64,000 bases of DNA from Ulota crispa (taxonomy: Eukaryota > Streptophyta > Bryopsida > Orthotrichales > Orthotrichaceae). Positions 9,404 to 26,400 of the stretch are shown piece after piece. Positions within the stretch are counted from its first letter, which is position 1. Every line of letters starts with the position of its first letter. The DNA is taken from the NCBI GenBank assembly GCA_963920765.1, contig OY987243.1, positions 36,579,060 through 36,643,059 on the forward strand, in the 5' to 3' direction. The notes under the pieces were generated by a model. It had not been told where the DNA came from and did not search any database. It saw only the letters and a program-made list of their open reading frames with translations. A program made the translations under genes and the position numbers.

Positions 9404-12400
9404 CTATTGCAACCTTTCAATACTCTCACTTTGCATTTGGCCAAAGTTCCCAATGCCCATGGCTCGTGTCAAACGCTCATGTCTAACCCTCGCCAACGCC
9501 TTTGTCATCAAATCTGCCAACACGTCCTCAGGACGGCAATACTCTAATGTGATGCTTCCCTTCTCCACCTTCTCCCTCACGAAATGGTGTTGCACCTCGA
9601 TGTACTTCATTCTCACATGGAGCACCGGGTTCTTGGCAAGAGCTATGGCACCTTGATTCTCACACATGATCAACGTGCCCTCTACGTCCCCACACCCCGC
9701 ATCCTCCAAGAGCTGCCGTAGCCATATGGCCTCTTTTGTGCAATAACTTGCCGCCATGTACTCTACCTCCGTTGTGGACAAAGCCACTGTGGATTGCTTC
9801 TTGCTACTCCATGACACCATGCCCTCTCCAAAGCTAAATGCGTACCCCGTGCTAGACTTCCTATTGTTAGTATTGCCAGCCCAATCTACATCACAGTACC
9901 CCATCAAGTGTATGTGCCCTCCTCCCAATTTCAACTTCACATGAGAGGTGCCCTCGAGGTACCTCAAGATCCTCTTCACTGCCATCCAATGATTCCATCC
10001 TGGCCTTGCCATATGCTGGCTTATCGTGCTAATGGCAAATGCCAAATCAGCCCATGTAGCCACCATGGCATACATCAATGATCCAACCGCTGATTTTTAT
10101 GGCACACTCACCATCCTCGTAGCATCCGCATCATACTCTTCCATGCTAAGCTTCATCAACTTCACCTTGATGTCCAATGGAGTGCCAATGGGTTTGCAAT
10201 CCTCCATGCCAAACCGCTTCAGCACTTCCTCCACATACTTGGCTTGACTCATGGTGATGGTCCTCGCACCTCAATCACTTGCAAACTCCATTCTAAGGCA
10301 ATAGTGCAACTCTCCCAAGTCCGTCATCTCGTACTCCGCCTCCAACTTGGCGTTCAACGCATCCATGGTCTCCACGTTGCTAGATAGAATGATCAAGTCA
10401 TCAACACACACATGCACAAGCATCACATGGACTCCCACTTGTGCAAAATACAAGCTATGGTCAGCCACACTCCTCTCAAAGCCAAAATCCAAAAGACTTG
10501 CATCAATCTTTTGGTACCATGCTCTCGATGCCTGCTTTAGTCCATACAAGGATTTTGTGAGCTTGTAAACTTGATGCTCATGACTACCTTCCACAAATCC
10601 TTTAAGTTGCTCCATGTAGATATCCTCCTCCAAGTTGCCGTTGAGGAAGGCCGTCTTGACATCCATTTGATGCATCTCCAAATTCAACAAAGCTCCAAGG
10701 GCCACAATGCACCATATGGTGATGAACTTGGCCACCGGAACAAAAGTCTCGTTGAAGTCCATTCTTTGGACTTGAGAAAATCCCCTTGCCACCAGCCTTG
10801 CCTTGTGACGCACAATCTCTCCCGTGGCATCTCTCTTGGTTTTGAACACCCACTTGCATCCCACCGCCTTGCGAAATGGAGGAAGGGTGGTCAACTCCCA
10901 AGTGCTGCTGGCATGAAGAGAGTGGTACTCCTCTTCCATGGCTGCCTCCCACTTGCTTGCATTCCGAGACTCCAAGGCCTCTCCAAGTGTGGTGGGGTCA
11001 TGAACAAGGGCCACATTTGCATGATCCAAGTTGGAAGATGGTTGGAGAAAGATGTGGTTCTTCCACCACTCCCCCGAAGGCTTGCTTACCCTTGTAGACT
11101 GCCGCACACCTCCCACATGTTGGGTACCTCCTACTTCAGCTCTTGGAGCAATGCTTTTTGCGTACTTTTTCTTTGTGACTTTCTTGGGCTTAGAGCCCTC
11201 ATCACCTTAGCTTGCATTTGCATCCTCTACAAGTTCACCATCTCCATCTTAAAGAGGGTGGTACTCATTGTCTTCATCATCATCATCATCATCATCCGAG
11301 GGCGTTGGAGGTGTGTCCACAACAAGGTGACCACTACTCCCACTTGGACGCAACTCCAACTCTCCTTGCAACTCTCTATGCTCACAGAAGGTCACATCAT
11401 AACATCAAATGATCTTCTTGGACTGCAGGCAAATCAGCATATATGCCTTGGAGCCCTCACAATATCCCAAAAACAAACACCTCACCGCCTTTGCATCAAG
11501 CTTGGTCCTTGATGCATCGGGGATTTTAGCATATGCAACACATCTAAACACCCTGATGTGTGCCAACGAAGGCCTTCTCCCACTCCACGCCTCTTGTGGA
11601 GTCTTGCCCTGCACCGCACTAGTAGGGCATCGATTACGAATGTATACCGCGTTGCTCACCGCCTCGGCCCAAGACTCCAATCCAAGCTTTTGGGCATAGA
11701 TCATGCTCCTAGTCATCTCCACAATAATTTGATTGGCCCTCTCGACCACTCCATTTTGTTGCGGTGTATGTGGAGTTGAAGTTTGGTGCACAAAACCTTG
11801 AGCCTTCAAGTAAGCCTCAAATTGGTTAGAAGTGTACTCCCCGTCGTTGTCGGACCGCAATACCTTGATGGAGCACTCTACCTCCTTCTCGACCAAGGCT
11901 TTGAACTCCTTGAATCGCTCAAAACACTCGCTTTTGGCCTTGAGAAAGTACACCCACACCTTTCTTGAAAAGTCGTCAATGAAGGTCAAAAAGTACCTTG
12001 CTCCACCCAATGACGTGGTCTTCATGGGGCCACACACATCTGAATGCACAATGCCCAACACCTTGGTGGCACGTGTGGCACCATCCTTTGGAAAGGAGTG
12101 CCGTTGTTGCTTGCCCTCAATGCAACCCTCACAAGCATTGGGCAAGCCATCACCATGAGATTTGGGAAGGTCAAGGCCACTCACCAATCTTGGAAGAGCC
12201 TTCAAACTTTGTACATTCAAGTGCCTCATGCGTCGATGCCACAAAATCAGCCCATCATTGGTAGAAGTGACAACTTGAGCAGTCTCTCCTCCATGCACAA
12301 CCTTGCACCGCAAAATGTACAAGTTGCCGTCACGTGATGCCATGGCTCGGGTGTCTCCATCGGGAAACCTCACAATGCATCCAAGGCCTCCAAATTGCAC

Positions 12401-13488
12401 ATTCAACCCTCTTTTGACCATCTGCTCAATGAAAGGAGGTTGCTTTGCAACTTGGGCACATACAACACATTTTTGAACCGAATGCGCTTGGTGCATCCCT
12501 CAACAAGGGTGTCCACCAAAATGGAACCCCTCCCAAGTGCTTAGAGTACTGAATCATTACCCATGAGCACCTTCCTTGCTAAAATGGCCTCAAAGGTATC
12601 AAAATGAGCTCTATGGGGTGACATGTGAGTGGTAGCCCCCGAATCCATGATCCAATCATCCCCCAAGCTCAATGAACCGTCATGGAAGGCCATGAATGCA
12701 TAGTCGTCACCACTCTCATGCGCCTTGGCCTTGTTGGCCTTCTCACCCTTGCTACTCTTGCGTTTGTAGCAATTACGAGCAAAGTGGCCTGGTTTGCCAC
12801 AATGGAAGCATAGAAGGGGCTCACCTTGAGTTTTGGTTGAATCTCCACCACTCTTGTGGCGAGCAACCAACGCCGCGTTCTCCGTGGCCACAATCTGATG
12901 CTCTTTCTTCCTTGTCACCTCATGCATCAATCGCGACGTCACGTAGGTGAGGGTGAGCTCCTTGATGTCCTTGGTCTTCATGGCCACAATCAAGTTCTCA
13001 TAAGATGGTGACAAGCTCTCCAAAATGGTCATGACAATGTCTCCTTCCGTCACGGGCACATCAAAAGCTTCGAGTTGGTCAGCAAGAGTCTTCACCTTGT
13101 TGATGTGTTGCAAGAGGTCATCGGTCTCTTGCATCTTAATGGTGAAGAACTTGCGCCTCAGAAACAACACATTGGCTGAGCCCTTGGTCTCGTGGATGCC
13201 GCATAGAGTCTTCCATGCTTCTGCAGCGCCCTTGCAAGACTTGACGTGTTGGATTTGTGCATCCACCATGTGAGTGCACAAGATGCGAAACGCGGTTCTC
13301 TCACGCTTTTTGAAGGCCGAGATGACCTTGGGGTCACTATCACTTGAAGGAGCAGTCTCATTGCCCTCCACAATGTCCCAAAGATCCTTCTCGTCAAGAA
13401 TCATCTCCATCTTGAATTTGAACAAGGAAAAGTTGTCTTCATTGAACTTGTCCACAACACAGGGTGTCTCACCCTCATAGGTGGCCAT
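9404..13488 (-). pseudogene. Copia Gag-Pol, multiply broken
   Basis: All domains can be followed, but in pieces. Gag-protease runs from ATG 13488 to about 12541. A break at 12496-12541 is followed by integrase at 12496-11405. The frame is lost between 11405 and 11116. Reverse transcriptase then runs to 10271, where TGA replaces the Arg codon of ARDRGAR. A TAA near 10095 interrupts SVPYKSAVG, and RNase H continues to 9404. The YVDD motif reads CVDDL. The copy cannot make a functional polyprotein. Confidence 0.9.
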
Positions 13489-14092
13489 GGCTAGAGTATG
13501 CAACTCAAGGCACTCTCAATGTCCCAAGAAAATAGCAAGGGGCTGAAAAGGAGAGTTCAACCACCAAACAAGCAAACTGTAGCTCATTCTACACAGAAGG
13601 GGTTGAAGTAATCAACTCAACCACCTCCCAAGCAAACCCTAGCTCTCTCGACACACAAGGGGCTGAAGTATACAACCCAACCCCCAAAAGAACACAAGAT
13701 CTACCCAAAATGTGATATTGTCACTCAAACCTCACCCTCATACTCACTCTTTGCAATTTCAACCCCCTTTGAGCAAATACTATGCATCCACTTGAGCAAA
13801 CAAGCTCAAGCAAGGGTAGAAACCAACTAAAGCAAGTACAAACTCACAAATCTCCTTGTTGTGCTTCAAACAAGCACTTAGGTGGTGCAACTCCACCTAA
13901 ATCAACTCCACTCCTCCAAAAACTTGTGCAACACCAAATAGACCTCCAAAATGGATCAACTCCTCCAATATGATAGATCAGATCCTCCAACAAGCTCCAA
14001 CAAGGTCCACACCTCCACAAACTTGAATTTGGTATTCCACCAAGCTCAAATGTGATCCCCACTCACCAAAATGCACCTCCACACTCTAAGTT
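13489..14092 (-). other. Leader of Copia element 4 (shortened)
   Basis: The leader is homologous to those of elements 1 and 3 but about 300-400 bp shorter. It has two or three leader-repeat units (near 13540, 13600 and 13660). No coding content. Confidence 0.7.
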
Positions 14093-14394
14093 GTGGGCCC
14101 ATAACCTGTTGAAAACATAGAAAAGATAGAAGAGCAAAGGCGCACATGGCATACTCAAATGTAAAAAATACAAATGGAAGAGATTAAAGAGTTCTCAAAC
14201 CCTCTCATCTATATCCTTTTCCAACCACTCTCCCTTCACCTAACCATATGGGATAACCACTCTCATGGGCTGATCCTCTCTATGGGGTGCCTCCTACCAC
14301 GTGCTCTCTCTCCAATGCTAAGTACGCCACCTAGCATATCTTCTTTGGCCTAGAGCAAACTTCTAATGCTTTATTCCATCTTTTCAACACAGGA

Positions 14395-15976
14395 GTTGCA
14401 ACAATGATTCAAATTGAGGGTGTCACATATTTTTGTTACTATTGGATATCTTAGTTTAAATCCCTTCTATGGTAGGAAATCCACAAAATAATCATTTAAG
14501 AGTTGATTCACAATTTATTAAGTTTGACTTCTTGAAATATTTTTCTATAAATTTTTCTTGAATGAAGTTTGAAATTGACAAACATTTATTCATTTGGTAT
14601 CCTATTTTTTAGACCTTGGATTCATGGAATTATGAATGTTAAAGTTGACATCACATAAGGCTCTAAAACCATCCACCTTGTCTTATGTTCACTATTAATA
14701 CATTGACAAATGCAACTTGTCCATTGGAGAAAGAAACATGGACCTCTATAATGAAGAATGCTTTTAGAGCCCAATTGCTTTTGATAGACCTACCTTGTGT
14801 TAGATAGACCTCAAAAAAATCCATATTACATCCAAAATGTGACTTTCCAAACCACTGTAGGTTAAGGGATTGTTGTAGATTTGCCTTTGCTTTTACATAT
14901 GTCATATATCCACATACCTTTAGATATGAATAATTTCAATCTACAATTGTCTTTATTTTGCCAACCCTTTAAAAGTAAGGTTTAGCAAATCAAATAAAAG
15001 ACACCACTTATTTTTTCTTACCTAAATCCTTTGTTATAGAATACCATTTCTGCCAATATGGTCTAATAAAATGCTTCATTGGGTGGAAAAATTGAATTAA
15101 ATTAATTAAAAAATTTAGTGTCCATGGACATACATTTTGAATTAATGGGAAAAAAAGAGATAGACTTTGGATGTGGATTTGGACTTATTAGAGAGCATAT
15201 TGCCCTAATAAAAAGTGACTTGCAAAAAGTTGATGAAGCCAATTCATCTATATTTTGAATTAATTGTCTTTCCATCCACATATCTAGATGCGCTTTATTT
15301 AAATTTGGTTATATCATCCAAATTATTTTTGAAAATCAGAACACTTGGCACATCATCCAATTTCTCTTCAAAGTTTTCCTATAGGCTTGGTGCTTCCTGA
15401 TTATTTTGGGTGCTCTTAGCAATTTAAATGCCTAAAAAGAACCTAGTTTAAAGATCACATGCATCCAAAGTACTCAGTAAATCACAAGAACATGAAAGGA
15501 AATATAAATATTTTAGAATTACTCCTTTTCTAATTGGATTAAACATGTATAAAGTTAAGTTTTTGTAAGAATGGAATTAAGATCAAGGAAACCTTTTCCA
15601 AGTGAAGTTGGTTAAAAACCTTGCAATAGAAGACCTTGTTGATTATCTTTCTATGATTTATGATGAACTTATTTCACATATTTACCAAGCCCCAGACCAA
15701 TAAAAAGAATGTATAAATGTTCATTGTAAAGTACAACCTAATTTTGAAATTGGAGGTCATGTTTGGTTTCTTTGATACATCATCAATACAAGCATCCAAT
15801 GATAGTGATTATCAATGGTTATGATAATTTCCAATTACCCATCAAATTAGTCATGTTTCTTGTCTATTTCCATGAAAATCCATTCATTCTTTTATACTTT
15901 TCTTTTGGAGCTACAACATGAATTTACAATTTCAGAGAGGGTATAAGTATTAATTTTTGTAATTGAAATTGGCAAT
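14395..15976. other. AT-rich intergenic DNA, no gene seen
   Basis: Stops occur in all frames and no conserved protein motif is visible. One small element may be present at about 14655-14772, flanked by inverted AAGGCTCTAAAA/TTTTAGAGCC, which resembles the ends of the element at 62031-62190. Confidence 0.5.
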
Positions 15977-16149
15977 GACTTAGAATATGAAGTAGAAGAG
16001 GTATTAGATACTTGGATACAACAATGCCGATTGATATATTTTGAAAAAGCTATAATAGAAGTGAATGCATGTGGGAAGTTGCTTCAAATTATGAACATGC
16101 TCCTGATAATGTTATTGCTTTTCATCAACAATATCTTTACAAGCCAAGG
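15977..16149 (+). pseudogene. Ty3/gypsy chromodomain remnant (chromovirus pol 3' end)
   Basis: Frame 1 reads LEYEVEEVLDTWIQ then CRLIYF. After a one-base frame change the next frame reads KSYNRSECMWEVASNYEHAP then DNVIAFHQQY. This is the pattern of an integrase C-terminal chromodomain: EVE-I-D, an aromatic cage residue, then W-GY----TWEP--NL---P--V--F. The region downstream, AAAAGAGGAGG at about 16170, could be the purine tract before a 3' LTR. No upstream pol could be followed. Confidence 0.72.
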
Positions 16150-18439
16150 TTCATTCTTTGTGTAATTCATCCCTAAAAGAGGAGGTGATATTAGGAACAT
16201 CACCACTCTACGGAGAGGTTAAAAGAATTTCTAACTTAAATTTAGTTGCTATGTAGATTATAGAACTAAAGCCTTCTAAGATTAAGGTATAAGTAGAGAT
16301 GGGGACCAGTATCTCTTGATTCATGTCAATACAATTTTTGAGTATACTCTTATCTTGTCTTATTTTATTTTATTTATGTTTTTGCGTCTCTTTGTGTAAC
16401 TTTTGATGGCCGTTTTTGACAATCATAAAGTTCTATGTGAAATTTTTGAAGTGTTTATATATATGAGTCAAAGATATAATCTATACATGAGTTTTTTCAT
16501 TTAATTTCTTTTCAAATTTTTTATTGATTGTATTGGAATGGGTTATTTCTAAGAGTCTTTAGTGAAGTGTAGCCTAGGAATTTTAGAAAGTGAATAAAGT
16601 TGAAAAGTCTTATCCTTGAGGGTTATTTGAACAAATGTAATTGAACTTGAGATTCCAATGGCTTATTGGCTATTTTCCTTTGCTAAAAGCACTTCTATGT
16701 TGTGAATGTTGAATGCAATGATATATAACATTGATCAATTAAATGGATTAAGGCTCCATTTATTAATATAATACATTTTGATTTTATTGTGAAATTTAAT
16801 TTAATTTTAGGTACAACATACAAGGATGTTGAATCTAAGAAAATTGAAGCAAGGAGTTTCTTGACATAGTTAATTCTCTAGATCTTAATTAAATTTTGGA
16901 ACAGACCAAAATCTTTGAGGAATCTAAAAGTAAACAAAGATGAGTTATGGTTTTGGAATTCTTATAAAAACATAACCATACAATATTGAAGAGAATTGGA
17001 TTGTCAAGGGTGGAGTGTTAGAAATGTCAACCACATCTACTACCTAAATTGAAAAAAAATGAGCAAATAGTGTGCCTAAACATTTTGGAAAAATATGCCA
17101 TATAGAAAGTTTGAAAATACAATAGGCAATATAAAGATAACCTAGATGCCGAATTAGAGATGTTATCTTTGGAATTAATGGATAAATATAAAGAACTTGA
17201 AGAGTGTATGAAAATTTTCTTGAAATTATCAAAGATAGGTATCAAATCCAACAATATACATGTATTCATTTATTTTTTATTTGAGTCCTTTGCCAAATAC
17301 AGCATTTTTCAATACAATCAATTTATGAAAGACATTGGACTGACTTATGTCAATTCACTCTGAAAGTTTTGGTGAAAGTTTTGGTGAAAGTTTTGGAAGA
17401 AGTCTCAATACACATGTTTGCATTGTCATATTCATATTTAAATGATTGGAGTTTGTAAAAATATGCATGTACAAACAAAAAATCCAAATAAAGTTTGTCG
17501 GAGTCTACATTTCTTCCTTTCACAATTTGTTACTATCATTTCTAATTAGCTGCCAATTTTTAATCTACATGTTCCAAAAAATTTATCACCAATGTCATTT
17601 GTAATTATTTGAAATAAAGGATGTAGAAAACAAATACTTCCCCTCTATATATTGTACAAACCCCTTTAGATAGGATCATGCATAAATGCCAATAATTTTT
17701 GTTGTGAATATTATTTTACAAATCAATCTTTTACATTCAATTCTCTACCAAATAAACTAGGGGCCTCCAAGTTTCACATGTTACCAAATTCTTTGCAAAT
17801 TTTATGTTTTTGACATTTCTATGTTGGCAGTGACCATTTTTGGGCCTTGTGGGACCTATAGGATTAAGAAGAAAGATGATCATTTCTTGACAATTGAGAT
17901 CACATTATTTATCCATGTTACACAAATTAAAAGTTACTTCCATTCCTCCAGGTATAGCCCAAGGTTTCCAAATCCCACACAATTCCAAAATCTTTCTTTG
18001 TCAAACCTTGCAGCAACATTCTTGTAAAGCTATCTAAGAATATTTGTATATCAGCAATTGAAATTTGCCATCAATAAAGTAGAAGCACCAATAGTTGATC
18101 ATTTAAGTAATTTTAGACCAGATGGTGAGGAACAAGAGCTTGTAGAAATTTTTCCCATGTATGAGATAGGAAATAAGTTATGGAGATAGAGAGTATTTTA
18201 GAATTTTCACTCAACATTGAAATGACTTTGAATTCTGCAAGCTAAAAAATACATTGCACCTATTTTCAATCTTTAGGGTCTTTCAATTTCGATAAGTCTA
18301 GACCTACTTTTCCATTCACTTTTTCTAAATATGAGTAATAATTTTATTGGTCCTAACCTTGAAAAAGACAAAAAAAGACAAGAAAAACATTTAGAACTTT
18401 GTTTCTATAGTATAATTGGAAATATTGTAAGGTAAAACC
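16150..18439. other. AT-rich intergenic DNA, probably decayed retroelement
   Basis: Only short frames with no recognisable motif are seen. The first part may be the LTR of the gypsy remnant just upstream, but I see no second LTR to compare. Confidence 0.4.
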
Positions 18440-19680
18440 AATGAAAACAAGTTCTACTAAGCAAGGGAATACACAAGTGTAAGAAAAGGGGTGTCAAGCC
18501 TATGCTAGAGGCTGCCCTCTTGTACTACTCTACCAATGATTGCCATGACAAACCAGATGGTTTAGTCCCCACTACAAGGGCTGCTCCTTTCTATATGCCA
18601 ACTAGTTTGGATACAAACAACAACTAACCAAGGTCAGCTCTTCCTAAAGCTTCCTACAGGTAAGACCTACCATATCATTCACTTCCATCAACACTCCCAC
18701 TTTGTTTATTGCCAAACAATATTAAACCCATCTCATTTTGAAGATCTTCATGTTGAGGCTTAACTAGGGCATTGGTAAGCACATCCGCAACCATAAGCTT
18801 TGTAGGAATATACTTCACCTTAATTACATCACTTTCAATCTTCTCACAAATGAAGTGATGTTAAATGTCAATGTGCTTGCTTTGTAAGAGATGCTGAATG
18901 TCAATGTGCTTGCTTCGTAAATGATGCGTGGGATTCTTCACCAAAGCAATCGCGCCATGATTATTGCACATGATGGGCGTGCTCTTCTCTTGCTCAAGTC
19001 CAATATCACTCATGGAATTCCAGGAAGAAATCCACCATTGCATTCACTACAACTGAGGTAGAGTATATGGCCATTAGTTAATGCACAAGGGAGGCCATAT
19101 GGCTAAAGTAACTCATGAGTGATGTTGGACTTGAGCAAGAGAAGAGCATATACATCATGTGTGACAATAAAAGCTCCATTGCCTTGATCAAGAATCCAAT
19201 TCATCATTCTTGGAGCAAACACATAGACATTCAACACCAATTTATTTGTTAGAAGACTAAAGGAGATGTAGTTGAAATAAGTTATGTTCCTATTGAGCGC
19301 ATGGTGGTTGACAAGCTTACAAAAGCACTTGGCAAGCATCAACATGAAGGATTTTGAAAGGAGATGGGTTCAACATTGTTTGGCAACAAATAAAGTGGAA
19401 GTAATGAAGGAAGTGCATAGTATTGATTGTAGGAGCTCATAGTATAGGTAGATTAATTCCTAGGAGTTATTTGTTGCCAACTTAATGTGCATTTAGAGAA
19501 GGGCAACCTCCCCTCCCCACCCCTTAGACAAGATATGCCCCATATGATAAATTATAGTACTAGTTGGTAGAGTAGTAGAAAAGGGCAACCATTGGCATTG
19601 ACTTGATACCCCTTTCCTTCTACTTGTCTGATCCCTTGCTAAATGGAACTTTGTCACATTGATTTCCTCCTCTCAACAAG
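18440..19680. repeat. Head-to-head palindrome of two decayed Copia 3' ends
   Basis: The arms meet at about 19020/19021. The left arm (minus) reads SDIGLEQEKSTPIMCNNHGA and then KNPTHHLRSKHIDIQH, the RNase H C-terminus. The right arm (plus) reads KSTIAFTTTEVEYMAIS, then SDVGLEQEKSIYIMCDNKSS and IQHQFIC. Each is followed outward by similar LTR-like sequence containing TTGGTAGAGTAGTA and TTGA(T/C)A(T/C)CCCTTT. This family differs from elements 1-4. Both arms have stops. Confidence 0.82.
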
Positions 19681-19779
19681 TATTACTTGCAGGAGTTCTA
19701 AATATGACCTGACCTTAACTTGATGTTGTTTGTAGCCAAACCACTAAGCATATGAAGAGGTCAACACCTCTATAGGTGG

Positions 19780-20360
19780 CAATAACTAAATTTAAGACAT
19801 TCATTTAAAGAAATTTCTAAATTTGATACCAATGTCAAACAATTTCACATAATTTAGAACATGATTGAGGAATTTCACCTAGTGGAGGACATGTTTGAGC
19901 AAATTCATGTGATTGAAGTCATATTTGGGGGATTCCACCTAATTCCAAACCCATTCCAAACATTTGCCCTTTATTTGATTCCAATTTGAAGCAATTTCAC
20001 CAAACCTGAGGCCTAGTTGAAGCGATTTCACCTCAATGATACCCATTTCAATCAATTTAGCATAATGTGAAACAAAGTTAGGGACATTCACCTACTTTGC
20101 AACCACTTTGAGCCATTTATCCTTCGTTGAGATAAATCTGAGCAATTTCATCTAATTGAAGACCTTTTGGAAGGAATCTTCCAAAATTCAAAACCAATTT
20201 CCAATAATTTCACATAATTTAAGGCAAGTTTCATGAATTTCATGTATTTCACATAATTCACGTAAGTTAAGACTTGATTGAGGAATTTCACCTAGTGGAA
20301 GACATGTTTGAGCAAATTCATGTGATTGAAGTCATATTTGGGGGATTCCACCTAATGCTT
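19780..20360. repeat. Degenerate ~30-35-bp tandem repeat with an internal duplication
   Basis: Variants of CAATTTCACCTAATTGA followed by a GAGGCC-like spacer recur throughout. A block of about 85 bp (GATTGAGGAATTTCACCTAG to GGGGGATTCCACCTAAT) occurs twice almost unchanged, at about 19863-19944 and 20276-20355. No stop-free frame is preserved. Confidence 0.7.
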
Positions 20361-20557
20361 TATATTATATTCTTAGGAAATTTGGATTAAAAGGCAATAC
20401 ATAGTCTGATTACGTGGTTGGATAGGCAATTGGGTCTCTCTTTCCATGAGTTCAAACCCTTATCGTTATTTAAAATGAATGGAAAAGATGCGCCTCGTTG
20501 AAAGCTTTCCCAGTTACATGATACCCAAGTCCTTCCATTGCTATATAGAAATGTTCA

Positions 20558-20775
20558 TTAAGGTGGGTATACACAACACCGCTCGTCACCCCAATGCCGT
20601 TCAAATGTAGGCCAATAGTTCATTTTTGAACTCAAATCTAACCCCTCCATAGATAGCTTATCTTTTGAGATTCAAGCTATCTATGGAGGGGCTAGATTTG
20701 AGTTCAAAAATGAACTATTGGCCTACATTTGAACGGCATTAGGGTGACGAGCGGTGTTGTGTATACCTACCTTAA
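20558..20775. mobile_element. Hairpin MITE, 218 bp, flanked by TTAA
   Basis: Two arms of about 100 bp are nearly perfect inverted repeats around a loop of about 14 bp centred near 20668. The outer ends read TTAAGGTGGGTATACACAAC and its complement. The ends differ from the CCCCTAAA-ended elements further right, although the flanking TTAA is the same. No coding capacity. Confidence 0.82.
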
Positions 20776-21614
20776 CCCTTGTTCACAAACCCTTAGTCAA
20801 CAACTCACTGAAAAACTCAAGACTTTCACTAATTCTGGAACTTAGCAATTTTGGAATGATTGTGCACATAAAAAGGGTTAATATTCAACTCTTAGTAGCT
20901 TCAATATCTCTGATTTGCAGTTTAGTAGCTGTAAAATTTTCTTAATTGATGATTTGCTTTCATGAGTACAACCTTTCTCAAGATTGAAACCTAAACAAAG
21001 TATCACGTAGAAACTGCTAACCATGGTCTTCAACTACATCAAATGAAACAAAAATCTCCGGAGTTTGCCGATAAAGAGGAAACGACAAGCCTCCATTTTG
21101 ACGACACACAAACTAACAGGCGCCGGTATGATGTAGAAGGCTAAAACAAGGCAGAGGTTTCATGTACTAATGTATTGGCCAGGTGGCTTCAGATGAACAT
21201 CCATATATGATGAAGCTAAAGCATCTCACTAAAACTGAAAACAAGATGGTATCAAACCCTAAAATGTGCCCAAAATCTTAAAGGAACTTTTTGGAATATA
21301 CATTCAAGAGAAGAAATAAACCTAAATTCTTTGATACTTTTTACATACGTTTGAAATGCAACTATAGTAGGATCTTAGACATGATTTATACACCAAAAAA
21401 TTGTTGGACACATTTCCAATATGTGGTGCCTTAGGCAACTAGGGTTTAATTTGTTTATTTCATCACCGGCATCACCTTTCAGAACATGAACATGAAAAAG
21501 AGTGCCGATGAGAACACAATACAGTACAATCAAAGCCAAAGCGCAATAAATCTGAACCTGGGATGGAGGGTGACAAAACAAATGACCGTCCTCCCGGTCG
21601 CTCTCCCTTCCTTC
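20776..21614. other. Intergenic region and 3' flank of the UKL gene
   Basis: No coding signal is seen. The part nearest 21614 should include the UKL 3' untranslated region (minus strand). Confidence 0.5.
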
Positions 21615-25872
<4,258 letters not shown>

Positions 25873-26400
25873 TTCCCAGCAACTAACTTAACTAGACACC
25901 GATCCACGCGAGTCCATATAATTAATTAACCAATAAATTGCTTGTCCTCCAAAACCCTAGCAGTCGTCGTCGTCGTAGTAGTCGTAGTAGTAGTGCCACC
26001 TCAAGCTGTCCGAAATCCACCCAAGCATTCCCTCGGGTCACCTGGCATGAATTCCTCGCAACCACCACAATGTAGTATTGTACTATCGATCGCATCCACC
26101 GCACGACGCACACATCCTCAGCAGTAACCCAAGAGCAACCGCATGCACAGGACAATGCAAGACAACTCTAGCGGAATACCATAGGCAAACAAACTACACA
26201 AAAGACAGAGAGAGAGAGACACGAAGAGAGAGAGGGAGGCTCAGCGAGCAGGGGTTAAAAGGGACCCTAGGGTGTAAAAATATCCAATGCGCATGTGCTG
26301 GTTGACACCCAATAAGAGAGAGAAAGTGAGAGACCGCGCAAGCACAAGGGAAAACTCCCACTAGTGTTCGCATGCAAATTAGTATGGGCATGCTATTTAT
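25873..26400 (-). promoter_or_regulatory. 5' flank of UKL with simple repeats
   Basis: The region upstream of the UKL start contains a GTC/GTA trinucleotide run (about 25965-25995), AG-rich runs (about 26206-26235, 26311-26330) and no other gene. It is the likely promoter and 5' UTR. No specific element can be named. A separate CAG run (25588-25608) lies inside UKL intron 1. Confidence 0.45.

Larger units (their letters stand above)
9138..14389 (-). mobile_element. Copia element 4, complete, with CAGGA target duplications
   Basis: This full-length element has LTRs 9138-9422 and 14107-14389 and a PBS at 14093-14106 directly next to the 5' LTR. CAGGA is duplicated at 9133-9137 and 14390-14394. 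The right LTR shows the clean 9-bp terminal inverted repeat TGTTGAAAA/TTTTCAACA. The two LTRs differ at many positions, so this insertion is much older than element 1. It is separate from the nest, with 25 bp (9108-9132) between element 3 and its target duplication. Confidence 0.93.
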
